Positions 43,919 through 53,553 of a stretch of 64,000 bases of DNA are shown in pieces (within the stretch, counting starts at the first letter, position 1; every line of letters begins with the position of its first letter). Where the stretch lies: assembly GCF_009870785.1 (NCBI RefSeq), contig NZ_WTWX01000001.1, forward strand, positions 1 to 64,000, in the 5' to 3' direction. Made by a program: the position numbers and the translations under genes. The notes under the pieces were generated by a model, which was not told the DNA's origin, made no database searches, and worked only from the letters and a program-made list of their open reading frames with translations. This stretch comes from Paenibacillus sp. An7 (lineage in GTDB: Bacteria; Bacillota; Bacilli; Paenibacillales; Paenibacillaceae).

Positions 43919-44082
43919 GAAGTTCATCTCCTATGCATTTTGGTAAGACAAGTAATTCACCATGATCCTCCCTTCTGTTCTTTACCCATTTTAACAGACA
44001 TAAGAAAAATTTCTTCCAATATCATGTAAAGGAATGCTACATTAATAGGAAACCAAAAATTGGATGAGGGAGGATCTTGTTC

Positions 44083-45765
44083 GTGAGTCATGATGAACGT
44101 TTAAATCTTTTAGAACAACGAATCATGGAACTTGAGAAAGAAGTACAAGAATTAAAACAGTATAAAATATCAAAGAAAGTTACTACGGATACAGAACCAC
44201 GGTCCAAAACATGGATTGAGGGGCCTGTCCCCTCCGGTACAACTTACGATGAAACAAGAGAGAAAACGCCACAAGAGAACATCAGGAAAAAAGATACCGA
44301 TTGGGAGCATCTCATCGCTAGGGTTTGGCTTCCTCGTATATTCTTGTTTGTCTTTTTAATCGGATTAATTTGGGGTTTCAAAGCAGCAGTGGATGGTGGT
44401 TATATTACTGAGGAAATGCGATGCATGATTGGTTTTCTCGCGGGTGCGGCTTTCATTTATCTCGGTATGAGACAACACAAGCATCAGCGCTTCTTGTTAT
44501 CACAAGTGCTTTTGGCGGGTTCCATAGGAATCTTCATGCTTACCACATTCGCAGCGCATTACTTATATGACTTTATGAATGCCCCTATCGCTTTTGTTCT
44601 CAACGTACTTTGGACAGTGCTGGGACTTTTGTTCTCTTACCGCTACAAATCGCAGACATTAGGTGTTCTCGCCATTATATCGGGAATCTTGACACCTTTT
44701 CTGGTCGATAACAACCCATCTACACCATTCTTTGTATGTTACGAAGTAATGCTCTACATCAGCGCCATGATCTTTGCGATCAGGCATCGTTTTGTAACCT
44801 TACTTTATACCTCATTTATTTTGATACACCCTGCTTTTCTCATTTTTAGTATGGTTGGTACGATCTCAAATGATAGGTGGATTGTCTACGGTGTAATGGT
44901 CCAGCACCTCATTCTTTTAGCCTCCATCTTGCTTAGAAAAGGAATGATAAATCATGAGCTTCGTATATTGATATCAAGCTTTGTCTTAACCGCTGTTTGG
45001 TCCAGATTAATCTTGGAGTCAGACATCATTCTTATTTTGTTATCATTCACACTGCTATACAGCGGGGTTTCAGCATACACCTGGAGAAAAGGTTTCAAAG
45101 ATACACTGCCTTATATGCTTACCATATCATCTTACTCTTTACTTTTCTTATTGATGGAAGTGGCCGAGAAGAAATGGGTTATCGGTCTTTTCATTATCGA
45201 GGGTTTTATCGCTCTTGCTCTGGGTTTCATTATTCAATCATTGTTCCAAAAAATAAACGGTCTACTCATTTATCTGGTAGGGTTTCTCGCAGGATGTATT
45301 GTCTTATTAGACGGCATGGATTCCATTGCATCCGTTAATACTTTTATATGGATCGTGATTCTGCTTACCTTAGCAGGCATGATCGTTTTATTGAGACATT
45401 ACCCTACTGAAAATCAAACGCAAACGAAAGAATGGATTAGAGTTCTTTACTACGGACTCGGGCTACTATTCCTCATCTTTATAACCGATGTCACTTCTGT
45501 ACTGACACAAAATGTAAGTGAAAATGCTCAACATTTGATCATTTCATCTACTTGGGTAGGGTATGCCATTGCTGTAATAGCCTACGGTCTCAAGAAAAAA
45601 ATCAAACAAGTTCGACTTGCAGGGATTGCTCTCCTATTTTTAACTTTAATCAAAGTCATCTTCTTCGATCTTCCAACGGTTTCGATGATCATAAAGGCAG
45701 TCCTATTTATCGGACTCGGAGGTATTGGTATCTTGCTTTCTCGATTCTTTTATAAGAAAGAATAA
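44083..45765 (+). CDS. DUF2339-family polytopic membrane protein
   Basis: 560 residues from GTG 44083, nine bases after GGGAGG; the TTG two codons earlier is too near the SD. A coiled-coil start (ERLNLLEQRIMELEKEVQEL) is followed by a polar linker and about 14-16 hydrophobic segments (W-rich, VWLPRIFLFVFLIGLIWGF). This layout is typical for DUF2339, uncharacterised inner-membrane proteins. Followed by a long nested hairpin. Confidence 0.82.
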   Translation: MSHDERLNLLEQRIMELEKEVQELKQYKISKKVTTDTEPRSKTWIEGPVPSGTTYDETREKTPQENIRKKDTDWEHLIARVWLPRIFLFVFLIGLIWGFKAAVDGGYITEEMRCMIGFLAGAAFIYLGMRQHKHQRFLLSQVLLAGSIGIFMLTTFAAHYLYDFMNAPIAFVLNVLWTVLGLLFSYRYKSQTLGVLAIISGILTPFLVDNNPSTPFFVCYEVMLYISAMIFAIRHRFVTLLYTSFILIHPAFLIFSMVGTISNDRWIVYGVMVQHLILLASILLRKGMINHELRILISSFVLTAVWSRLILESDIILILLSFTLLYSGVSAYTWRKGFKDTLPYMLTISSYSLLFLLMEVAEKKWVIGLFIIEGFIALALGFIIQSLFQKINGLLIYLVGFLAGCIVLLDGMDSIASVNTFIWIVILLTLAGMIVLLRHYPTENQTQTKEWIRVLYYGLGLLFLIFITDVTSVLTQNVSENAQHLIISSTWVGYAIAVIAYGLKKKIKQVRLAGIALLFLTLIKVIFFDLPTVSMIIKAVLFIGLGGIGILLSRFFYKKE

Positions 45766-45784
45766 GATGGAACATCATAAAAAA

Positions 45785-45872
45785 GGCTCTCCATTTTTTT
45801 AATGTACTCTATAAGATAGACACTTTGAAAAAAGTCATCTTATTAGAGTACATTTTATTTTTGGAGAGTCCC
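45785..45872. repeat. 88-base nested inverted repeat
   Basis: GGCTCTCC (45785-45792) pairs with GGAGAGTC (45863-45870), and inside it AATGTACTCTATAAGAT pairs with ATCTTATTAGAGTACATT with one mismatch. Flanks are A-rich left and T-rich right (CCTTTTT), so it can act as a terminator on the plus strand, but the length and two-step symmetry also resemble a small mobile repeat (MITE). No other copy is present in this window. Confidence 0.55.
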
Positions 45873-45957
45873 TTTTTAATTAGGAGTTTTCCCTTTATGT
45901 TGACGGGAAAACAGGATTTATTTTTACTCGCTCATCTAATCCATAAATGATAGGTAG

Positions 45958-46869
45958 TTAAAGATAGTTAACTTTAATAATAAACACAGCTATGGACAAT
46001 ACAATAGGAAGACTCCAACCAAAGTAACGGAGCGGGGAAGATACATTCCTCTTCTGTTCCATCATTTCTTCAGACGGGTCAAATCGTATAAACAGCCTCC
46101 AGCAGATCATAAAAGCGAAAATAGAAGCAACGCCTGTTATCAATATGATTGCTGCACCAGGACCTCCAGGAGTAGAAATATTCTCAAGCATATCTCCGCT
46201 CTGAAGGTATGAGCTGATTACATAAGCCGAGTTTGTTATTAAATGAACAATCATCCCTGGAATAATAGAGCCTGATTTAATTACCAATAAAGAGGAAACA
46301 AGAGCCGCCCCGAATAATTCGATCAGCCGGTAAGGATTGTCATGGAACAAGGCAAATAGAAAAGAGCTCATCACAGCGGAAAACCATATTCCATGTCTTG
46401 CATACCCGGTAATGAGAACTCCCCGAAATAACAGCTCCTCACATATAGGCGGGATTATCCCGATACTCAGCAGAAGAATACAAAAGGAAAAGATTGAATC
46501 CGCAACCGGATAGTGTGATGTTTTATAAGATGCTCCAAGCAAGACGGATACCACTTCCGTAATCTGGTGAAAAAATAGCAATATGATTTGACTGAGTGCA
46601 TAAATCACTAAAGAGAGTAAGATATTTTTAAATGAAACTTTATGTAGCCTGAATACGGTACGAAGAGATATATGCCGGTACCGGCACCAGATTACAGCGG
46701 GTAACACATTTAGTATAATTTGTCCGACTGCCACATAGCCCAGAAATAAGAATAGATTATCGTGATGCAGGTTTCCATTCGAACTCATCCATCCAGACAG
46801 TATGATGCCAGTGACATAGGATACGAAAAATATCCATCCTGCATTCTTCATTGTCAGTCTATTAGTCAT
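45958..46869 (-). CDS. CPBP (CAAX-type) intramembrane protease
   Basis: 303 residues from ATG 46869, eight bases after AAAGG. About eight membrane helices with the glutamate motif EELLFRG (EExxxR, about residue 150), FALFHDNP and later HLITNSAY. These are the three conserved motifs of CPBP/Abi membrane proteases. Roles include processing of peptides or immunity to own bacteriocins; none can be assigned here. The downstream neighbour on this strand is intergenic; upstream is a 95-residue unknown gene 12 bases away. Confidence 0.85.
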   Translation of the reverse strand: MTNRLTMKNAGWIFFVSYVTGIILSGWMSSNGNLHHDNLFLFLGYVAVGQIILNVLPAVIWCRYRHISLRTVFRLHKVSFKNILLSLVIYALSQIILLFFHQITEVVSVLLGASYKTSHYPVADSIFSFCILLLSIGIIPPICEELLFRGVLITGYARHGIWFSAVMSSFLFALFHDNPYRLIELFGAALVSSLLVIKSGSIIPGMIVHLITNSAYVISSYLQSGDMLENISTPGGPGAAIILITGVASIFAFMICWRLFIRFDPSEEMMEQKRNVSSPLRYFGWSLPIVLSIAVFIIKVNYL

Positions 46870-46889
46870 GTGCCACATCCTTTATCATC

Positions 46890-47177
46890 TTAGCAGTAGT
46901 CAATCCGAATCGGGTTGATTAATTGATTATCACTTAAAAAATCTTCGACTTCTTCTATCGTTTTCAATCCATTTTGACAAACAAAAGTACCTGCGATTTG
47001 CAAATCAGAATCTATGAAAGCAACTCCCGCGTTTACTTCAAATACATCATTTTCAATAAGATAGATAAACGGTGCTTGTGGAGTAAAGTGAATGAGTACA
47101 CTATAGAGACTTGGGTCTGTGCTTTGTTCTACATATTTTGACGTTTCAAGGTCTTGAGATTCATTCCATCCAACCAT
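46890..47177 (-). CDS. Unknown small soluble protein
   Basis: 95 residues, acidic, no membrane segment: YSVLIHFTPQAPFIYLIEND, VFEVNAGVAFIDSDLQIAG. Ends LINPIRIDYC. Probably co-transcribed with the CPBP protease gene, 20 bases downstream. Start ATG has GAGGGATTTTT upstream. No family recognised. Confidence 0.6.
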   Translation of the reverse strand: MVGWNESQDLETSKYVEQSTDPSLYSVLIHFTPQAPFIYLIENDVFEVNAGVAFIDSDLQIAGTFVCQNGLKTIEEVEDFLSDNQLINPIRIDYC

Positions 47178-47307
47178 AAAAATCCCTCTATTCTCATTGA
47201 TTTTTTCTTTTTAATAATTGAATCAATATCTAAACATCACGGATCCAATGAATGTTTCTTTCTTTAACAATAATTCTCTAATAATAAACTCCGTTCTCAT
47301 TTTCTAG

Positions 47308-47964
47308 TTATAAATAATCCACACTATATAGCATTAATAACAACCCGACAATACACATGATCCACGAAGCGAATGAGCTTGAATTCTTCGTCACCTGATT
47401 TTGGATGAACTTTAAAGGCTTCTGCATTACTGAACCTAATAACATATATAACATGTACAAAATGAATGGCGGGAGTACCATGACTACATTATAAGCGAAC
47501 AGTAATGGGAGCCACTCATACCATATCAAACCTGAATTAGTCATAAGCGCAATGGCAGTGAAATAAGGAAGAGCTGTCCCCACTTCTACAAGTGATGTGG
47601 TAACACCTAGAGCAATCATTGTCGAATTCGTTTTGGTTATTGGACTTGTATAGGAAGACTTCTTTCTTTTCGGAACATAAAAGCTCCAAATAAACAAAAT
47701 CCCCCCTACAATAAATAGCATCCAGCTGACCAGACGATTCTGTAAGAACGTAGAGAACACATCGAAAAAGAATCCAAATCCTAACTTGATTGCCACACCT
47801 GCGCTAAAATAAAATCCAATGACTGTAAATAAATATACCATTAATTTTAAGCCTACTTTTTTCTTTTCAGTTAGAAGTAAATATACAGTGATCCCTAATG
47901 TGGCTGGACTAAGGGTATCGAGTAGGGATAATCCACCGATCATGAGTAACAACTCAGTGTTCAT
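47308..47964 (-). CDS. GAP/Sap (LysE-like) family membrane transporter
   Basis: 218 residues, six membrane helices. Start LLLMIGGLSLLDTLSPATLG and the later SLVEVGTALPYFTAIALM match the GAP (Sap, sulfolipid-1-addressing protein) family related to LysE exporters. Its start overlaps the end of the MerR gene by 4 bases. Probably the export function controlled by the MerR regulator. Confidence 0.8.
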   Translation of the reverse strand: MNTELLLMIGGLSLLDTLSPATLGITVYLLLTEKKKVGLKLMVYLFTVIGFYFSAGVAIKLGFGFFFDVFSTFLQNRLVSWMLFIVGGILFIWSFYVPKRKKSSYTSPITKTNSTMIALGVTTSLVEVGTALPYFTAIALMTNSGLIWYEWLPLLFAYNVVMVLPPFILYMLYMLLGSVMQKPLKFIQNQVTKNSSSFASWIMCIVGLLLMLYSVDYL

Positions 47965-48740
47965 GTGCGCCCTCCCTCCCGGTTACTTGTTTGTATATCG
48001 TTAGTAATGAAAATTTCGTAAGCCTGATCCATATATTCAAGAACTTCGGTTTTCATAGGATATAATCCAAGTTGTTCAGACGCTGATGGATTTTTTCGCA
48101 TTTCCCATAACTTATCGATAAAAGCGTCTTCACCTCCATACTCTGCTTCTTGTTTCTCCAGCATTCTCCGAATAATATTTTGCACACAAGGCGATGAGAA
48201 CGGTTCCTTACACGTATAGTATTTTGTTATTAGGCCAACAAGGGCTATCCATTCCATAGACTCAGGATTTCCCGCACTCATTTTCGGCAGTTTAGCCCAT
48301 AGACCCAGTTCAGCATCCGTAAATGTCGATTTTCTATATTTATCAAGTCCTCTTTTATCTTGCAAAGATAACTTAATTAGTTGTTGAATTGCTTTTTCCT
48401 GATTTCCTTCTTCGACGGCAATGCCACTTATTAACGCACGTAAGGTTTGCTCCATTTCATTTAACCTTGATTGTTCTCCCAAAATAAATATTAACTGATT
48501 GGCTAACCCATCACCCCAATTCCACTCAGGATCAGTTAACATCTCTTTAATATCTGAAAGCCGATACCCCATGTTTTTATAAAATTGAATTTGCTGAAGC
48601 TTTTGTAGATCTCCCTCTGTATATAGCCGATGTCCGCCTTCCGTTTTAGAGGAAGATGCCAAAAGTCCAATTTGTTCATAGTAACGCAGCGTTCTCACTG
48701 TAATATTCGTTTGCTCTGCTAAGTTTTTTATATGTATCAT
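47961..48740 (-). CDS. MerR-family regulator
   Basis: 259 residues. N-terminal winged helix: IKNLAEQTNITVRTLRYYEQ, IGLLASSS, GGHRLYTEGDLQKLQQI. A long C-terminal ligand domain (about 125-250) is similar in layout to TipAS-like effector domains. It lies 24 bases after a 46-residue membrane protein gene and overlaps the transporter gene. The operon promoter has the 19-base spacing and dyad used by MerR activators. Confidence 0.9.
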   Translation of the reverse strand: MIHIKNLAEQTNITVRTLRYYEQIGLLASSSKTEGGHRLYTEGDLQKLQQIQFYKNMGYRLSDIKEMLTDPEWNWGDGLANQLIFILGEQSRLNEMEQTLRALISGIAVEEGNQEKAIQQLIKLSLQDKRGLDKYRKSTFTDAELGLWAKLPKMSAGNPESMEWIALVGLITKYYTCKEPFSSPCVQNIIRRMLEKQEAEYGGEDAFIDKLWEMRKNPSASEQLGLYPMKTEVLEYMDQAYEIFITNDIQTSNREGGRT

Positions 48741-48764
48741 TTTCTCATGCCTCCAAACTTCTGA

Positions 48765-48905
48765 TTACTTCCTACTCATCATGAAATTAATTAGATAGCC
48801 TGCTCCAAGTCCGATACCTACCGCTGGAAGCGGGTGATCAATAAAAAGACCAATTCCTGCACCGATAATTACGCATCCATATATAATCATGTCTTCTTTC
48901 TTCAT
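48765..48905 (-). CDS. 46-residue membrane protein, first gene of the MerR operon
   Basis: ATG 48905 follows AAAAGGGGATGGGAAC. Two hydrophobic segments: MIIYGCVIIGAGIGLFI and PAVGIGLGAGYLINFM, divided by DHPLP, and a basic tail SRK. It is glycine-rich, like a two-helix small protein. No family recognised. Start, SD, promoter position and the 24-base distance to merR all support a real gene. Confidence 0.7.
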   Translation of the reverse strand: MKKEDMIIYGCVIIGAGIGLFIDHPLPAVGIGLGAGYLINFMMSRK

Positions 48906-48958
48906 GTTCCCATCCCCTTTTATTAAGCGGTTTCTATTCAATGATTATCAATAGTGCC

Positions 48959-48989
48959 ATTATAATGAATGACGTTACGTCACTTTCAA
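48959..48989 (-). promoter_or_regulatory. MerR-type promoter and operator (19-base spacer)
   Basis: On the minus strand TTGAAA (48989-48984), 19 bases, TATAAT (48964-48959). Within the spacer is the dyad TGACGT-A-ACGTCA. Over-long 19-base spacers with a centred dyad are the hallmark of promoters that MerR proteins activate by DNA distortion. It serves the 46-residue gene, merR and the GAP transporter. Confidence 0.85.
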
Positions 48990-49100
48990 GCTTTTATTTC
49001 AAATATGGTCAAAAGCTAACCTATAAGAAATGTGTTAACATTTCTGTGGTCGTTTGACTGTCCAGGATAATTGGTTGAAATCTTTCGTCACATAAATAAA

Positions 49101-49134
49101 AAAAGCGCCTCAGGATTGATTTCCTGCGACGCTT
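49101..49134 (-). terminator. Terminator of the FUSC gene
   Basis: AAGCGTCGCAGG, loop, CCTGAGGCGCTT on the minus strand, then TTTTTTT. Confidence 0.88.
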
Positions 49135-49164
49135 AATATTCAGTATTCTTTTATACAAGTAAAA

Positions 49165-51139
49165 TTAAAATCTCGTAAAATTCAGTGAAGAGTCAAGGAC
49201 TCGAAGTGAACGCTTTAGCTGCATAATGTCTTCATATATCGAAGGGAATTCAGGCAACGCAGGCATGTTCATAACTGGTTTTTTATTATTTTCAATAGAT
49301 TCCGCAAGCACTGAAAAACCATGTTGATACTTCTCAATTCGATCACTTGAAACATGATTAATAGGGTTATCATTACGAGACGCAGCTAATAACATGTAGC
49401 CCAGATGTAAACTATCACCTACAGCAGGCCATAAAATAGTGGTTCGTGCATTTCTTCTCATCGATTCAGCAAAAGCATTATCATACACAAGTCTCAGCTG
49501 AATGAGCGAATTTTGAAGTTTTTCTTCGATTGATTTTCTAACCCCAATACTTTCACTGTTTAAAATGGCAGCTAAAAGCTCACCTTCTCTTTCTACCGCC
49601 TCTTTAAAAACAGAAGGTAATCTTTTTGAAGCTGTTTTCCTCCATAACCAGGTAATGCCGACCATAGCTACCGCACTTCCTATGATAATATCAACGATCC
49701 GCGCAGAAATGAAAAATTCGCTTGTCAATTCAGGTTGTAAAGTCGAACCGATTAACAAAGTGCTCGGTGTAATAAAGATAACAGCTAATGAATAGTTCCG
49801 ACCATAGATTAACTCAACAACAAACTGCAGAGTGGCTAGTATTAGCGGAACCGCTACGAATTGAGGGTGCAACCATAATAACATGGCACCTACAATAATG
49901 CCGATGATCGTACCCAAAGAGCGCTGCATACCTCGATGAAGACTCGCCACATACGTTGCTCCGCCCATAACCGATGCGCTGGATAGAGGTACCCAGTAAG
50001 ACCGGTCGAAATGAAAGCCATACGCAATCGCAGCTGAGATAACAAGAATAATTCCGTATCGAAGTGCGATAAAAGGAGCATTGGATCCAGAGGTAAACAC
50101 ATTTCTCCATAGTACGCGAATTCCTGTTTTCGTTTTGTAGTCCTTAGGATCTGTTTTAAGATCAAAGGCATTTTTTGAGTTTACCTCAACAGCCATCTTA
50201 ATGTTAAGACACAGGTTCTTTATCGAATGATTTAATTCATTTTCAAAGGTGGGCACCGCAAAACCTGATTCGTTCTCTTTTCCAAGCAACTGATCACCTA
50301 TGATTTGTAAAGCACTGCTGAGTTGTTCCTCTACTTCATGTTTTGGCAGTAAGGAGATATCAAGTATGGAAAGGAAAATCTCTCTTGCCTGTGTATTAAG
50401 AGCTCTTAATTTCTCTGTATATGGTTTGTCTTTCCGTCCGAACCACTTGGAATTCATTAATGTACGATCTGCCTGTTGCATGAGAGAGGCCGTCTGGTGC
50501 TGCAGATCCGTAAACTGTGCGGTCCCCACAGCAGATAGTAGATTTGCCAGACTATAATATACTGCAGAACTTGCTTTACTCTCCGTACGATGAGGATTCT
50601 TAATAACTCCAGCCATACCTACCATCCAAGCAAACATTCCGCCAAGAAGTAGAATAAGACAATCCTGCAAAATCACATGCAGATCTGCTGTCATAGAGGT
50701 ACCAACTGCATACGCAAGAACAAAGAACATTCCGCTTGGTCCCGTAATCTGATAAACCGTAAACATAAGGGTAAATAATCCCCCTACGATCCCAAACATA
50801 AGCACCGTTAACATTGTATTGTAAGAGCATAATGCTCCCAGCGCAAAGGATACTGCGAGTCCAAGAGCAACCCAAAATAATCGAACAGCACGCTGTTCAT
50901 AGGTCTCATTAGATACATATAAAAAAGTGAATCCTCCTATAGAAGCCAAGATTCCTAAGGCAGGATTCCCCATTAATACGCCCAGCAGGGATGGTGTACC
51001 CGACACTAATTGCAGAACCTACTCCTCTAAACCAGTTCAAAGGAATAGGCTTTATTTGAAAAGCTTCTTTGTACATGGGTCTCTTTGGGAACGTGTGTTT
51101 TGCACGCCGCCGAGAGCTATAAGCATTATGATTATTCAT
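49165..51139 (-). pseudogene. FUSC-family (aromatic acid exporter-like) protein, frameshifted near the N-terminus
   Basis: The main frame (49165-51006) encodes 613 residues with two sets of membrane helices and a cytoplasmic middle part, typical of FUSC/ArAE exporters. The start, however, lies in another frame: ATG 51139 has GAGGTAGACAAG upstream and reads NNHNAYSSRRR then PIPLNWFRG. Skipping one base near 51017-51021 joins it to VLQLVSGTPSLLGVLMGN. The GTG at 51006 has GGAG only at poor distance. Either an extra G in the gene or a sequencing error; a shortened protein from 51006 is possible. It follows the marR-like gene by 21 bases, so it is probably regulated by it. Confidence 0.8.
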
Positions 51140-51160
51140 CTTGTCTACCTCGATTCAAAA

Positions 51161-51601
51161 CTATATATCCATATCGTTCGTTGCATTTTTCTCAATCTGT
51201 TGAAGTACTTTAGTAAAAATCGTTAATTCTTCATTTGATATTCCTTCTAGAACTTGTTCGAATAGGTGTTCCAAATGAACATAGACTTCATTTCTTAGGT
51301 TTGTTCCTTTTTCAGTAATAAATATGAAGTAGGAGCGCCGATCTGTGTGATTCGTTTTGCGAATAATGAATTGACCTCGTTCCAATATATCTAGGATCTT
51401 CGCCAACGTTGCGGGATCCTTGTCTGCGATGGAGGCGAGTTCTTTTTGTTTAATACCATCATTTTCATAGAGTCTTTTTAGTACGGTCCATTGCTCAGGT
51501 GTAATGGAGTACCTTTTCAGATGACCTGTTAAAAAACGAAGTAAAGCTCTACTGGTTTTCGTTATGGAATACCCGTACATTTCTTCTGTGCTAAGATTCA
51601 T
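51161..51601 (-). CDS. MarR-family regulator
   Basis: 146 residues from ATG 51601, after AGGAGGTTGCCG. Winged helix of the MarR type: SITPEQWTVLKRLYENDG, IKQKELASIADKDPATLAKI, wing RKTNHTDRRSYFIFITEKG. It is upstream of the FUSC exporter gene in the same operon, the usual arrangement for control of efflux pumps. Confidence 0.92.
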   Translation of the reverse strand: MNLSTEEMYGYSITKTSRALLRFLTGHLKRYSITPEQWTVLKRLYENDGIKQKELASIADKDPATLAKILDILERGQFIIRKTNHTDRRSYFIFITEKGTNLRNEVYVHLEHLFEQVLEGISNEELTIFTKVLQQIEKNATNDMDI

Positions 51602-51629
51602 CGGCAACCTCCTTTTCTAATTCGTATGT

Positions 51630-51646
51630 ATACAAATAATATGTAT
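51630..51646. promoter_or_regulatory. Candidate MarR operator
   Basis: ATACA-N7-TGTAT inverted repeat, 28 bases upstream of the marR start, in AT-rich promoter DNA. Confidence 0.4.
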
Positions 51647-51737
51647 GCTAATTAATTATAATTAAAATATTATCAAAATTCAATGCTTCTGCCAACTTAC
51701 ACCCCTTTACTTAAGTCGTAACAAAACAATCCTTGCT

Positions 51738-51781
51738 CAAAAAAAAACACACTTAGCCCCCTTGAGCCTTCAAGGGAGCTA
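51738..51781 (-). terminator. Terminator of the MFS gene
   Basis: TAGC and GCTA with an inner CTTGA/TCAAG stem, then a long T run (plus-strand A's at 51740-51747). Confidence 0.85.
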
Positions 51782-51826
51782 GTCATTGCAAATAAGAGTT
51801 TTCAACTTTCATTACATAAGTTCTAT

Positions 51827-53053
51827 TCAGTTTGGCGCTGCTGATTGGGCCCTATTCCCTGCTTCCATCTGCTCTTTGAAAACCAATACCAAGATTAAGG
51901 CAATGATGGAAAGAAGCGTACAGATCGTAAACATCATGGAATACGAGCTGCTCTGTACAACCAAACCCATTACAAGTCCGCCCAGAGAGAAACCCAAATC
52001 ATACGAGGACATAAAAATGCCCATAAGCACATATCTGGATTCAGAGGGGAGCACAAAAGACAAATAGGTAGTTAATGTCGGGTAGATAAATGCCACGGCA
52101 AAACCGCTGAGTACCGCGGACAGGTAAACTAGCGCTCCTATCGTCTCCATTAGTGCGAGTAGCTGGGTTCCCAGTGCAGCACATAACAGCAGACCGGCTA
52201 TTAGCCAGGTGTTCCAGCTGCCGTCTGACGGGATTTTTTTACGTAAAATGAATCTGCATAAAATCACAATGAGCCCCTGAATCGTTAGAAACACTCCCGC
52301 ACTCGCTTCCCCGGTCGATACCATGTACAAAGGAAGAAAGGTCGCAGTTGCCCCAAATACACACGAGGCAAACAACATGACAACACTACTAACTAACAGT
52401 GGGGTGCTACGCCAGATACCACCGAATGAACGTACCATGTCTCTCAGCGTATATGATTTGTTTTGCAACGTAGTCTGCGGTAAATCCACCTTGTGTCCAA
52501 TGATAAGCGGGAAAATTGCGAGTCCAATCATCAGCACAGTAAACCAGATATTGTTTGCATCTTCCCAAATTTGAATAGCAAGTATGGGGATGACCAGTGA
52601 AGGGACCATCGTAAACAAGGTATACATCGACAGACCTTGTGCCCGGTCTTTATCCTCCAGCTTTTCTACAATCCCTGCCTGCATTGTCATGGAGAAAAAC
52701 GCAGTAGCCACACCCTGCAGTGCCCGTAGCCAAAGATACATTTCCACTCCAGAGAAGATAAACAATAGCAGCGTTGAAGCATGTAAGATCAGCAGCCATT
52801 TCATCACACGAAGCGGCCCATATTTCCCTAGAAGCCCCGCCGCAAACGGTCTTAGGAGCATACATGTAAACATGTACGCCCCCATCATGAGACCAATTTC
52901 AGCCTGGTTTAATCCCGCAGCCTCACTCCGCAAGGGGAGAATAATAGTCAGCGCCGAATTCGCAGCGAAAAACAAAAAAGCTAACATATAAAACCGGATA
53001 AAAGAAAAAGATATCGGATTTAATTTTCCATTGGTAGTTACAGAAGAATTCAA
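51827..53053 (-). CDS. Major facilitator superfamily transporter
   Basis: 408 residues, twelve membrane helices. The MFS loop 2-3 region GLMMGAYMFTCMLLRPFAAG, then LGKYGPLRVM, shows the general sugar/drug transporter pattern. Probably a drug-type or small molecule exporter of the YfkF/SetA-like style. Start is TTG 53053, eight bases after GGGGA. Single gene with its own terminator. Confidence 0.88.
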   Translation of the reverse strand: MNSSVTTNGKLNPISFSFIRFYMLAFLFFAANSALTIILPLRSEAAGLNQAEIGLMMGAYMFTCMLLRPFAAGLLGKYGPLRVMKWLLILHASTLLLFIFSGVEMYLWLRALQGVATAFFSMTMQAGIVEKLEDKDRAQGLSMYTLFTMVPSLVIPILAIQIWEDANNIWFTVLMIGLAIFPLIIGHKVDLPQTTLQNKSYTLRDMVRSFGGIWRSTPLLVSSVVMLFASCVFGATATFLPLYMVSTGEASAGVFLTIQGLIVILCRFILRKKIPSDGSWNTWLIAGLLLCAALGTQLLALMETIGALVYLSAVLSGFAVAFIYPTLTTYLSFVLPSESRYVLMGIFMSSYDLGFSLGGLVMGLVVQSSSYSMMFTICTLLSIIALILVLVFKEQMEAGNRAQSAAPN

Positions 53054-53553
53054 AACATCGTCCCCACTTTCTTTATCTAGCAGTCAATCCACAGACATAA
53101 CTTTGACTGGTTTTCACCGTTTATGGCAAACCAATCATCACTTCTGCTAGGATAGCATAATTTAACTACTTAAATGAATTGGAGGAAAATCCAGCGAACG
53201 TCCCATAATTACTAAAATATAAATTTTAGGATACTACCAAAGATTCGACTGCGATTGTAAAAGCAAAAAAAACCGCTGATCATTATATCGAGATCAGCGG
53301 ATTAATAATTTAATTTACATTATTCTTTCCATTGTATTTCGTAGTATGAGGATCACGGTTTCAGCTAAATAAACGCTGAAGCTCTTCTACTTCAAGACGG
53401 GTCACGGGCTTTTGTCATGACCGAGACACTTGGCATAGGAATGTGGACATCCGTAATCTTGATTTTACTTTTTCCGAAAATCAACATTACCCAAATAACT
53501 GACCTAACTAGAAAAAGGAACAGAAATATATCACTTCTGTTCCTCCTTCATTT
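53054..53553. other. Intergenic region with a terminator and a possible gene relic
   Basis: A terminator is at 53265-53300. On the minus strand from 53491 the frame MLIFGKSKIKITDVHIPMPS then VSVMTKARD is protein-like, and in the next frame TRLEVEELQRLFS ends at a stop near 53366. This looks like a short coding region broken by one base near 53402. No recognisable family, no clear SD, low confidence. Confidence 0.3.
53265..53300 (-). terminator. Strong terminator
   Basis: CCGCTGATC-N10-GATCAGCGG, nine perfect pairs, then TTTTTTTT on the minus strand. It ends transcripts from the polysaccharide deacetylase direction. Confidence 0.88.

Noticed and set aside
51006..51022. Programmed +1 frameshift (prfB-like) in the FUSC gene
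   Set aside because: There is a GGAG but no slippery CUU-stop arrangement in the reading frame; an indel is simpler.
50600..51139. Two separate small genes before FUSC
   Set aside because: The 5' frame joins smoothly to the FUSC protein after a one-base correction, so it is its broken N-terminus.
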